From assembly GCA_900543415.1 (NCBI GenBank), contig UQRE01000001.1:62001-126000 (forward strand): a stretch of DNA of 64,000 nt. The letters are read 5' to 3'. Under the pieces are notes generated by a model. The model had not been told where the DNA came from and ran no database searches. It saw only the letters and a list, made by a program, of their open reading frames with translations. How positions within the stretch are numbered: the first letter of the stretch is position 1; every line of letters starts with the position of its first letter. The DNA comes from an uncultured Dorea sp. (GTDB lineage Bacteria > Bacillota > Clostridia > Lachnospirales > Lachnospiraceae). Positions 44,679 to 51,790 of this stretch are shown piece by piece. A program made the translations under genes and the position numbers.

Positions 44679-45821
44679 GTGGCTGTTGAATTAATTGATT
44701 TATATGCAGACATTCGCTCCAGATATAATGTGAAGCTTCACACAAGTAGTTGTTTTGAAAAGGAGATTGGGTGGGTGCACATTGTGGAGAATGAATTGTT
44801 CGCACAATTTTTACATGGAAATGAACTTATATTTACGAGTGGCGTGCAATATACTTCGGAAGAATGGATGAAAGATTTTGTGGATATGTTGTACAATAAA
44901 CATGCGGGCGGACTGATTCTTGGCTTGCCCGAAGGACGAGAATTTTCGAAGGAAATTATCGAATATTGTAATGAAATTCGTTTTCCTCTATTTTCGGCGT
45001 CATGGGATACGCCGTATATTGATGTGATGAGGCGTTTTTCAGAAATTTTGCTTCAAAATGAAAAGAAAGAGACGAACCTTGTTTCGGCTCTGAAAAACGC
45101 AATCTATTATCCGAATAATTTAGAATTATATGTAAAGGATTTTGAGAGTAATGGCTTCTTTCAAGGGATGTCTTTTTGTACGTTTGTACTGAGCTGTCAT
45201 ACTTACCATACAGAGGATGGAAATAAAGCGTTGGCAAAGATGAAGGAAGATTTACGCTATTTTCTAAAAAAGACGGTTTTATATGAAGAAAATGATATAC
45301 TTATCATTTTAGCGGTGGGAGACCAGATTTCTTTATTAAATAAAGGGATTGTTGACCAGTGCAAAAAAGATACCAATATTTATGCGGGGGCTGGAATGAC
45401 GGTGACTTCAATTGAAGATATTCATAAATCTTACAAGATGGCAAAGACAGCATATCAACTGACGAAGACTACGATTCCGCGCAATTTTTTAACATATGAA
45501 GAACTTGGAATCTATCAGCTTTTGACCGATTATAGGGAAAAAACAATTTATCCGAATTTTGTGGAGGAAGCACTGGGAAAGCTTATTGATTACGATAAAA
45601 AGAATCAGACGGATTATATGCATATATTAGAGACTTATTTTGAAAACGAATGCAGCATTATTTGTACATCTAAGGCGCTGTATTGTCATAAAAATACGTT
45701 GTCTTACAAAATCGGAAAAATAAAGGGAATACTGGGATATGATATGTTGCTTAATGAGAACCGAATGAAGATAATGATAAGTTTGCGAATTTTGCGTCTG
45801 GATAGGGAATATTATGTGTAA
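44679..45821 (+). CDS. PucR-family transcriptional regulator
   Basis: 380 residues. The N-terminal PucR ligand domain (about 5-120) includes LIFTSGVQYTSEEWMKDFV and AGGLILGLPEG. A central GGDEF-like region (about 150-290) is degenerate. The C-terminal HTH_30 helix-turn-helix is around 320-370: ALYCHKNTLSYKIGKIKGILG (split as H-K-N-T-L-x-Y-K). Family members control purine, amino-acid or aldehyde catabolic genes in response to a ligand. GTG 44679 follows GAGAGGTG; the palindrome 30 bp upstream is a candidate autoregulatory site. The next gene, a LUD protein, may be a target. Confidence 0.85.
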   Translation: MAVELIDLYADIRSRYNVKLHTSSCFEKEIGWVHIVENELFAQFLHGNELIFTSGVQYTSEEWMKDFVDMLYNKHAGGLILGLPEGREFSKEIIEYCNEIRFPLFSASWDTPYIDVMRRFSEILLQNEKKETNLVSALKNAIYYPNNLELYVKDFESNGFFQGMSFCTFVLSCHTYHTEDGNKALAKMKEDLRYFLKKTVLYEENDILIILAVGDQISLLNKGIVDQCKKDTNIYAGAGMTVTSIEDIHKSYKMAKTAYQLTKTTIPRNFLTYEELGIYQLLTDYREKTIYPNFVEEALGKLIDYDKKNQTDYMHILETYFENECSIICTSKALYCHKNTLSYKIGKIKGILGYDMLLNENRMKIMISLRILRLDREYYV

Positions 45822-45896
45822 AAAGAAAAAGAAATTTTAACAGATAATGTGCTATAATTAATAGGACGGCAATATAGTAGTAAGGAGGAATCATCA

Positions 45897-46535
45897 ATGA
45901 ATGAAAATCGTGTAAAAAGAAACAAATTGCTTGGCGAGAGAGTTATTCGGGGACTGGAATCCCGTAATATGGAAGGATTCTATGCCGAGTCCAAAGAAGA
46001 AGCTTTGAAGATTGCGCTGGATCTCATTCCGGAAGAGAGTACCGTGGCGTGGGGCGGTTCTATGTCAATCGCAGAGATTGGGCTTAAGAAGGCAATTTGC
46101 GAAGGCAACTACAGAGAATATAATCGAGATGATGCAAAAGACCGTGAAGAGAAGCGTAAGATTGAAATTGCTACCTATGATTGTGATTATTTCCTTACCA
46201 GTGCGAACGCGATTACAGAAGACGGTGTAATGGTCAATATAGATGGATTTGCAAACCGGGTATCCGCGATTGCGGCAGGACCGAGAAACGTAATCATGAT
46301 CGTGGGCATGAATAAAGTTGTAAAAGATGTAGACGATGCGATGTCGAGAGCAAGAAATGAAGCTGCACCGATCAATGCACAGAGATTTTCGTTGGATACT
46401 CCATGCTCTAAGACGGGGGCGTGTTTTGACTGCAAGAGCCCGGATACAATCTGCTGTCAGATTTTGATTACAAGATTCTCTAAGCTTCCAAAACGAATAA
46501 AAGTGATTCTTGTTAATGATGAATTAGGATTTTAG
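45897..46535 (+). CDS. LUD-domain (LutC/YkgG-like) protein
   Basis: 212 residues spanning one LUD domain. Motifs: TVAWGGSMSIAEIGLKKAI, ATYDCDYFLTSANAITEDG, VNIDGFANRVSAIAAGPRNV and a C-terminal cysteine group CSKTGACFDCKSPDTICC that may bind metal or a cluster. LutC-like proteins take part in lactate oxidation with LutA/LutB; neither partner is next to it here, and standalone LUD proteins of this type are common in Clostridia with unknown roles. A TATAAT occurs at 45853-45858 and TAAGGAGGAA precedes ATG 45897. Confidence 0.82.
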   Translation: MNENRVKRNKLLGERVIRGLESRNMEGFYAESKEEALKIALDLIPEESTVAWGGSMSIAEIGLKKAICEGNYREYNRDDAKDREEKRKIEIATYDCDYFLTSANAITEDGVMVNIDGFANRVSAIAAGPRNVIMIVGMNKVVKDVDDAMSRARNEAAPINAQRFSLDTPCSKTGACFDCKSPDTICCQILITRFSKLPKRIKVILVNDELGF

Positions 46536-46536
46536 G

Positions 46537-46565
46537 TTGACGAACTTGCGGGTATTTGTTATACT
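46537..46565 (+). promoter_or_regulatory. Promoter of the second tRNA-Cys
   Basis: TTGACG (46537-46542), 17 bp, TATACT (46560-46565), starting directly after the LUD stop. Confidence 0.65.
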
Positions 46566-46599
46566 TAACAAGTATCCGCAAGGTGACACATAGAAATAA

Positions 46600-46670
46600 G
46601 GCGCCATAGCCAAGTGGTAAGGCAGAGGTCTGCAACACCTTCATCACCAGTTCAAATCTGGTTGGCGCCT
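46600..46670 (+). tRNA. tRNA-Cys (anticodon GCA), copy 2
   Basis: All 71 bases match copy 1 at 43587-43657. It has its own promoter and terminator; the flanks differ from those of copy 1 beyond the first few bases. Confidence 0.97.
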
Positions 46671-46676
46671 CTTGAA

Positions 46677-46710
46677 AAACACAACTCCGTTTCGGGGTTG
46701 TGTTTTTTTG
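46677..46710 (+). terminator. Terminator of tRNA-Cys copy 2
   Basis: ACACAACTCCG/CGGGGTTGTGT stem, TTT loop and a T run. The design resembles the terminator of copy 1 but the stem sequence differs. Confidence 0.88.
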
Positions 46711-46819
46711 TGGTATAGAAAATTTTGTTTTGCAGCGTAAGAAGTTGAAAAAAGAGAGCGGATTAGGCACTTCATATAGAAAAATGTAATAAGTGGTGCA
46801 GGGATATGACAAAAATCAA

Positions 46820-46849
46820 TTGGAATTTCGAATTTCGAGAGACTATACT
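46820..46849 (+). promoter_or_regulatory. Promoter of the PrdA-like small gene
   Basis: TTGGAA (46820-46825), 18 bp containing two AATTTCG repeats, TATACT (46844-46849), 32 bp before the start. Confidence 0.5.
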
Positions 46850-46880
46850 TAAGATATATATAAAGTAGGAGGTATGAAGT

Positions 46881-47276
46881 ATGTCTATTACAGCGGAAAC
46901 AGCGAAAGCGCATGCAAAAGATCCGGCAGTATTATGTTGCAGAGCAGAAGCGGGAATTACAATTGAACCGGCAAATCTTGAGGATCCGGCTATTTTTGAT
47001 GAATTGGTTGATTCTGGATTATTGAATCTGGATGGCTGTCTGACGATTGAGCAGGTATTGGGAGCAAAATTGACAAAGACAAGTGATTCGCTCAGCCCAT
47101 TAACTGCTGATAATGTAGAGGGAATTAAAGAGGTTGCAGAGGAAGCACCGGAAGAAGAGGCGGCAGAAGCAGCACCAGAGGTTAAGGTTGAAGGAGTTGT
47201 TACAACAATCAAACAAGGAAAAGTAGTGATTTCCATTAAAGAAGGAAAAGACATTTATCTCGAACTTCCAATATAA
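46881..47276 (+). CDS. Small protein resembling the N-terminus of D-proline reductase PrdA
   Basis: 131 residues. Residues 1-75 (MSITAETAKAHAKDPAVLCC, then RAEAGITIEPANLEDPAIF, GLLNLDGCLTIEQVLGAKL, TSDSLSPLTADNVEGIKEV) closely resemble, from memory, the first part of the PrdA proprotein. An acidic Glu/Ala linker (about 78-97) and a short beta tail (VEGVVTTIKQGKVVISIK) follow, unlike PrdA. The pyruvoyl-forming Cys region of PrdA is absent, so it cannot be the catalytic subunit. No prd gene is adjacent. It may be a PrdA-derived binding or assembly module. AGGAGG precedes ATG 46881 at 8 nt. Confidence 0.5.
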   Translation: MSITAETAKAHAKDPAVLCCRAEAGITIEPANLEDPAIFDELVDSGLLNLDGCLTIEQVLGAKLTKTSDSLSPLTADNVEGIKEVAEEAPEEEAAEAAPEVKVEGVVTTIKQGKVVISIKEGKDIYLELPI

Positions 47277-47286
47277 ACTCGAGAAA

Positions 47287-47321
47287 AGACGCGGATGCAT
47301 GAAAGTGCTCCGCGTTTTTTC
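47287..47321 (+). terminator. Terminator after the PrdA-like gene
   Basis: ACGCGGA/TCCGCGT stem (47289-47295, 47309-47315) with partial inner pairing and TTTTTT. Confidence 0.85.
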
Positions 47322-47324
47322 TTG

Positions 47325-47353
47325 TTGACGGACACATTTACTGCGAGTATGAT
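47325..47353 (+). promoter_or_regulatory. Promoter of the Trk/Ktr operon
   Basis: TTGACG (47325-47330), 17 bp, TATGAT (47348-47353). Confidence 0.65.
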
Positions 47354-47402
47354 GTAAGAACAACAATGGATATTATTAAAATAAAATAGAAAACATAAGG
47401 TC

Positions 47403-48794
47403 ATGATGGAAATGATGGGACGAAAAAAGAAAAATATCAGATGGAATACGATGGGCATTCTTGCCGGCGGCTTCTTAGGCGTGATTCTCCTTGGCGGAAT
47501 GCTTTTGTGGATGCCTTTTTCCAACCGGCAGCCGATCGAATTTATGGATGCACTTTTTACTTCTGTGTCTGCGGTGTGTGTGACAGGGCTTGTAACAATC
47601 ACTCCGGCAGCGCAGTTTACGGTGGCAGGGCAGATGATTTTGCTTGTGCTGATCCAAATCGGCGGACTTGGGGTGATTGCCTGTGTGACAGCATTCTTTT
47701 TACTTTTGAGGAGAAAAATCACGCTGAAGGAACGGATTGTAATTCAAGAGACATATAACATGGATAAATTAAGCGGGATGGTTCTTCTTGTGCGAGGGGT
47801 TCTTTTTGGAACTTTCGCGGTGGAAGGTGTAGGCGCAGCGCTTTACGCTATTCAGTTCATACCGGAATATGGAATCATAAAGGGAATCTGGTATTCGGTT
47901 TTCCATGCAGTTTCCGCCTTTTGTAATGCGGGAATTGATATTCTCGGAGCTTCAAGTCTGACAGAGTATGTGACCAATCCGATCATAAATATTACGACAA
48001 TGATATTGATTATTTTAAGTGGACTTGGATTTACAGTGTGGTTTGATGTAATTGCAAATGGGAAAAAGTTGATTCGACAGGAGATGCCGCGAAGATGGTG
48101 GTTCACAAGATTGAAATTGCAGTCTAAACTGGCGATTATTATGACGCTGCTGCTTGTTGTGAGCGGTGCGGTTTTTATTTTTTTCGCGGAGTATGATAAT
48201 CCGGAGACACTTGGGAATTTATCTCTCGGAAATAAAATGATGGCATCAATGTTTCAGTCCGTTACAAATAGGACGGCGGGATTTGCTACGATTTCCCAGA
48301 GTGCGCTTCACACAGAGTCGAAGCTTTTCAATAGTATTTTGATGTTTATCGGAGGCTCGCCGGGAGGGACAGCAGGCGGTGTGAAGACAACGACCATTGC
48401 CATGTTATTTCTTGCGTGTCTCACATTTGTAAAAGGAGGGAATGATACAGAGTGTATGGGAAAAAAGATTTCTGTAGAAAATTTCCGAACGGGCTTTTGC
48501 GTAGTGATGGCTGCGTTTTTTGTGTTTGTGACAGGAACGCTGACGATTCTTGTCATTGAACCGGATACGGTTCCTTTGGTAAATGTGATTTATGAGACAG
48601 CGTCTGCCATTGGAACGGTGGGCTTGACAGCGGATCTTACGCCGCATCTTGCACGGGCGAGTCAGGTGGTACTTATGCTTATGATGTATGCCGGACGTCT
48701 GGGACCAATGACGCTGGTGCTTTTATTCGCCGGGAAAATGCATCCGCGGGATAAGATCAGGAAACTGCCGGAAGAGCGGATTATGGTTGGATAA
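47403..48794 (+). CDS. TrkH/KtrB-family potassium uptake channel subunit
   Basis: 463 residues of the superfamily of K+ transporters built from four M1-P-M2 units. The four pore signatures are visible: SAVCVTGLVT, SAFCNAGIDI, TNRTAGFATI and SAIGTVGLTA, each with the filter Gly. The size and short N-terminus fit KtrB/TrkH in Firmicutes. Several ATGs (47403, 47406, 47412) could be used; AAGG before 47403 is weak. The cytoplasmic gating subunit is encoded 42 bp downstream. Confidence 0.93.
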   Translation: MMEMMGRKKKNIRWNTMGILAGGFLGVILLGGMLLWMPFSNRQPIEFMDALFTSVSAVCVTGLVTITPAAQFTVAGQMILLVLIQIGGLGVIACVTAFFLLLRRKITLKERIVIQETYNMDKLSGMVLLVRGVLFGTFAVEGVGAALYAIQFIPEYGIIKGIWYSVFHAVSAFCNAGIDILGASSLTEYVTNPIINITTMILIILSGLGFTVWFDVIANGKKLIRQEMPRRWWFTRLKLQSKLAIIMTLLLVVSGAVFIFFAEYDNPETLGNLSLGNKMMASMFQSVTNRTAGFATISQSALHTESKLFNSILMFIGGSPGGTAGGVKTTTIAMLFLACLTFVKGGNDTECMGKKISVENFRTGFCVVMAAFFVFVTGTLTILVIEPDTVPLVNVIYETASAIGTVGLTADLTPHLARASQVVLMLMMYAGRLGPMTLVLLFAGKMHPRDKIRKLPEERIMVG

Positions 48795-48836
48795 ATGATT
48801 GGATAATCAGATGGAAATATAGGGAGAAGAGGAAAA

Positions 48837-49499
48837 ATGAGAAAGCAGTATGCAGTATTTGGGCTTGGAAGCTTTGGCGAGAGTGTGGCAGTCACACTTC
48901 AGGAGCTTGGCTGTGAAGTTGTTGTTGTAGATAATCACATGGAACGGATCGAGGATATTTCTCCGTATGTGTCATATGCAGTTCAAGCGGACATTGAAGA
49001 CCCTGAGGTGATAAGATCTCTCGGCGCAAGAAATCTGGATGGAGTAGTAGTTGCGGTTGCGGATGATATGGAGGCTAGTATTATGGCGACGCTGGTATCT
49101 AAGGAGATTGGCGTACCATATGTACTTGCGAAGGCAAAAAATGAGCTTCATGCCAAGGTGCTGAAAAAAATCGGAGCAGACAGCATCATCTTCCCGGAGA
49201 AAGAAATCGGACAAAGCGTAGCCAGAAATCTTGTGTCCGGTGAATTCGTGGATTGGATCTCGCTGTCTCCGGATTACAGTATTACAGAGATCCAAGTTCC
49301 GGAGAAATGGATTGGGAAGTCGCTTTCGGAAATCGATGTGCGGCGTACAAAAGATGTGAATGTGGTGGGAGTTCGAATCGGAGAAAAGATTCAGGTAACT
49401 ATTGACCCGGAGGAACCGCTCCAAAAGGAAATGATGCTGATTATGATCGGCTCCAATGAAGCGTTGGAAAAATTCGGAGAAAAGCAGGTGAGAGAATGA
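48837..49499 (+). CDS. TrkA/KtrA-family potassium channel regulatory subunit
   Basis: 220 residues: an RCK-N Rossmann domain (AVFGLGSFGESVAVTL, VVVVDNHMERIEDI with the acidic ligand-binding Asp, VVVAVADDMEASI) and an RCK-C domain (about 135-218, ITEIQVPEKWIGKSLSEID). It gates the TrkH/KtrB partner in response to ATP/ADP or NAD(H). ATG 48837 has GGAGAAGAGG upstream; the stop overlaps the next gene (ATGA). Confidence 0.93.
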   Translation: MRKQYAVFGLGSFGESVAVTLQELGCEVVVVDNHMERIEDISPYVSYAVQADIEDPEVIRSLGARNLDGVVVAVADDMEASIMATLVSKEIGVPYVLAKAKNELHAKVLKKIGADSIIFPEKEIGQSVARNLVSGEFVDWISLSPDYSITEIQVPEKWIGKSLSEIDVRRTKDVNVVGVRIGEKIQVTIDPEEPLQKEMMLIMIGSNEALEKFGEKQVRE

Positions 49500-50293
49500 T
49501 AACAAGTACGTCGAACGCAAGAGTGAAACGCCTTGTAAATCTTAGAAAAAAACGAAAGGCAAGAGATGAAGAAGGAGTGTTTCTCGTAGAAGGTATCCGC
49601 ATGTTCCGGGAAGTTCCGGTGGATAAATTGCAAGAAGTCTATGTATCGGAATCCTTTTACAAGAAAGAAAAAGAGACGGTAGAAAAAGTGCTGGCAGGAG
49701 GAAACATCCGTCCGGAATTAGTATCAGATACGGTATTTTCGCATATATCGGATACGAAGACACCACAGGGGATTCTGTGCGTGGTAAAACAGATGGATTA
49801 TATGCTGGAGCAAATGATTCAGGGAGAACAGCGCCACCTTCTGGTGCTTGATAATCTCCAAGATCCGGGGAATCTCGGAACCATTGTTCGAACAGCGGAA
49901 GGCGCTGGGGTAAATGGAATTGTTATGAGTGCAGACTGTGTGGATATTTACAATCCCAAGACAATCCGGTCTACCATGGGTTCGGTCTATCGCATGCCAT
50001 TTTGCTATGCAGAAAATCTTGAAGAAGCGATAGAGAAGATCAAACAGGCTGGCATTCATACGTATGCGGCACATCTTCTTGGGGAAAATGATTATGATCA
50101 AGAAGATTATCGTACGTCTTGTGCATTTTTTATTGGAAATGAAGGGAATGGTCTGCGGGAAGAGATCGCACAGGCGGCTCAGACTTATGTGAAGATTCCC
50201 ATGAGTGGGCAGGTGGAATCATTAAATGCAGCGATTGCCGCCTCTGTTCTGATGTTTGAAGTGCGAAGACAGAGAAAAGGGCGAATTATCTGA
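49496..50293 (+). CDS. SpoU/TrmH-family rRNA 2'-O-methyltransferase (RlmB-like)
   Basis: 265 residues. The N-terminal substrate-binding domain begins MITSTSNARVKRLVNLRKKR with VFLVEGIRM; the C-terminal SPOUT domain has LLVLDNLQDPGNLGTIVRTA (motif 1), FFIGNEGNGLREEI (motif 2) and IPMSGQVESLNAAIAASVLM (motif 3). It methylates ribose in rRNA or tRNA using SAM; the exact nucleotide is unknown. It overlaps the K+ regulatory gene by four bases, so it is coupled to it, which is a chance operon partner rather than a functional link. Confidence 0.93.
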   Translation: MITSTSNARVKRLVNLRKKRKARDEEGVFLVEGIRMFREVPVDKLQEVYVSESFYKKEKETVEKVLAGGNIRPELVSDTVFSHISDTKTPQGILCVVKQMDYMLEQMIQGEQRHLLVLDNLQDPGNLGTIVRTAEGAGVNGIVMSADCVDIYNPKTIRSTMGSVYRMPFCYAENLEEAIEKIKQAGIHTYAAHLLGENDYDQEDYRTSCAFFIGNEGNGLREEIAQAAQTYVKIPMSGQVESLNAAIAASVLMFEVRRQRKGRII

Positions 50294-50311
50294 ATATTAA
50301 GATAATCTTCA

Positions 50312-50340
50312 TTGTATTTACCGAAAAAGTATAGTAATAT
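50312..50340 (+). promoter_or_regulatory. Promoter of the NfeD/SPFH unit
   Basis: TTGTAT (50312-50317), 17 bp, TAATAT (50335-50340). Confidence 0.45.
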
Positions 50341-50383
50341 AGTTCATAAGTAATACTATGCAGAGAGGGAAGGAGGAGATGAG

Positions 50384-50821
50384 ATGCAGGAAATGTTGTG
50401 GCTGGCATTATTTATCCTGTTGTTGATCATTGAGATTGCCACAATGGGACTGACGACAATCTGGTTCGCAGGCGGTGCATTGGCTGCATTTATAGCGGGG
50501 CTTTTGGGCTGCGGTTTGGCGGTGCAGATCATTTTGTTTCTGGTTGTCTCCATTCTTTTATTTGTATTTACAAGACCGGTTGCGGTGAAATATTTCAATA
50601 AGGACCGGCAGAAGACCAATGCGGACCGTCTGGTGGGGCAGGAAGCAATTGTTACAGAAGATATCTATACACTTCAGGCACATGGAACGGTAGAGGTAAA
50701 TGGTCAGGAGTGGTCGGCAAAAACAAAAGAGGCAGACGGTAGGATATCAAAGGGAGAAGTTGTAGTAATCGAGGAGATTCAAGGTGTAAAATTGATCGTA
50801 AGGAAGAAGGAGGGACAGTAG
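50384..50821 (+). CDS. NfeD-family membrane protein
   Basis: 145 residues: two or three hydrophobic helices (about 3-25, 28-48 and 50-66) then an OB-fold C-terminal domain with GQEAIVTEDI, GTVEVNGQEWSAK and GEVVVIEEIQGVKLIV. This short class of NfeD partners SPFH proteins in membrane quality control or raft-like assemblies; the SPFH gene begins two bases after the stop, as usual for the pair. Good GGAAGGAGG before the ATG. Confidence 0.9.
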   Translation: MQEMLWLALFILLLIIEIATMGLTTIWFAGGALAAFIAGLLGCGLAVQIILFLVVSILLFVFTRPVAVKYFNKDRQKTNADRLVGQEAIVTEDIYTLQAHGTVEVNGQEWSAKTKEADGRISKGEVVVIEEIQGVKLIVRKKEGQ

Positions 50822-50823
50822 TT

Positions 50824-51765
50824 ATGTTTGGAGTTGGATTAATCATGTTATTAACCATTTTGGCGGTGATCGTTGTACTTATTTTGGTTTCTTGTATACG
50901 GATCGTCAGACAGGCGCAGGCGCTTGTTATTGAGAGGCTTGGGGCTTATCAGGCGACATGGAGCACCGGTCTTCATTTTAAATTGCCAATCGTAGACCGG
51001 GTGGCGAGAAAAGTAGATTTAAAAGAGCAGGTAGTAGATTTTGCACCGCAGCCGGTGATCACAAAGGATAATGTTACAATGAGAATTGATACTGTAGTCT
51101 TTTATCAGATTACTGATCCGAAGATGTTCTGTTACGGAGTTGCAAATCCGATTATGGCGATTGAAAATCTGACAGCAACAACGCTTCGTAATATTATCGG
51201 AGATCTGGAACTGGATCAGACGTTAACATCCAGAGAGACGATCAATACGAAGATGCGGGCATCTCTTGATGTGGCAACAGATCCTTGGGGTATTAAGGTA
51301 AATCGTGTGGAGCTTAAGAATATTATTCCGCCTGCAGCTATTCAAGATGCGATGGAAAAACAGATGAAAGCTGAGCGTGAGAGACGTGAGGCGATTCTTC
51401 GTGCAGAAGGTGAGAAGAAATCTACGATTCTTGTGGCAGAGGGACAGAAAGAGTCGGCAATCCTTGATGCGGAAGCAGAGAAGCAGGCAGCAATCTTGCG
51501 TGCGGAGGCGAAGAAAGAAGCTATGATCCGTGAGGCGGAAGGTGAAGCAGAAGCAATCATGAAAGTGCAGCAGGCGAATGCAGACGGTATACGCTATTTG
51601 AAAGAGGCGGGGGCAGACGAAGCGGTACTTACAATTAAGAGTCTGGAAGCGTTTGAAAAAGCAGCCGACGGAAAAGCTACGAAAATTATTATTCCATCCG
51701 AGATTCAGAGTATTGCCGGATTGGTGAAATCACTGGCAGAGGTCGGAACGGATAAAATGGAATAA
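50824..51765 (+). CDS. SPFH/Band 7 (stomatin/QmcA-like) membrane protein
   Basis: 313 residues. One N-terminal membrane helix (about 5-25), then a Band 7 domain (about 30-190): RIVRQAQALVIERLGAYQAT, VDFAPQPVITKDNVTMRIDT, WGIKVNRVELKNIIPPAAIQ. A coiled-coil region rich in Ala/Glu/Arg with repeated RAEGEKKSTIL and EAEKQAAIL units (about 180-245) drives oligomer assembly, followed by a small C-terminal domain. It works with NfeD; the physiological client is unknown. Confidence 0.92.
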   Translation: MFGVGLIMLLTILAVIVVLILVSCIRIVRQAQALVIERLGAYQATWSTGLHFKLPIVDRVARKVDLKEQVVDFAPQPVITKDNVTMRIDTVVFYQITDPKMFCYGVANPIMAIENLTATTLRNIIGDLELDQTLTSRETINTKMRASLDVATDPWGIKVNRVELKNIIPPAAIQDAMEKQMKAERERREAILRAEGEKKSTILVAEGQKESAILDAEAEKQAAILRAEAKKEAMIREAEGEAEAIMKVQQANADGIRYLKEAGADEAVLTIKSLEAFEKAADGKATKIIIPSEIQSIAGLVKSLAEVGTDKME

Positions 51766-51790
51766 CAGATAAAATGATGCCGAGAGGGGG

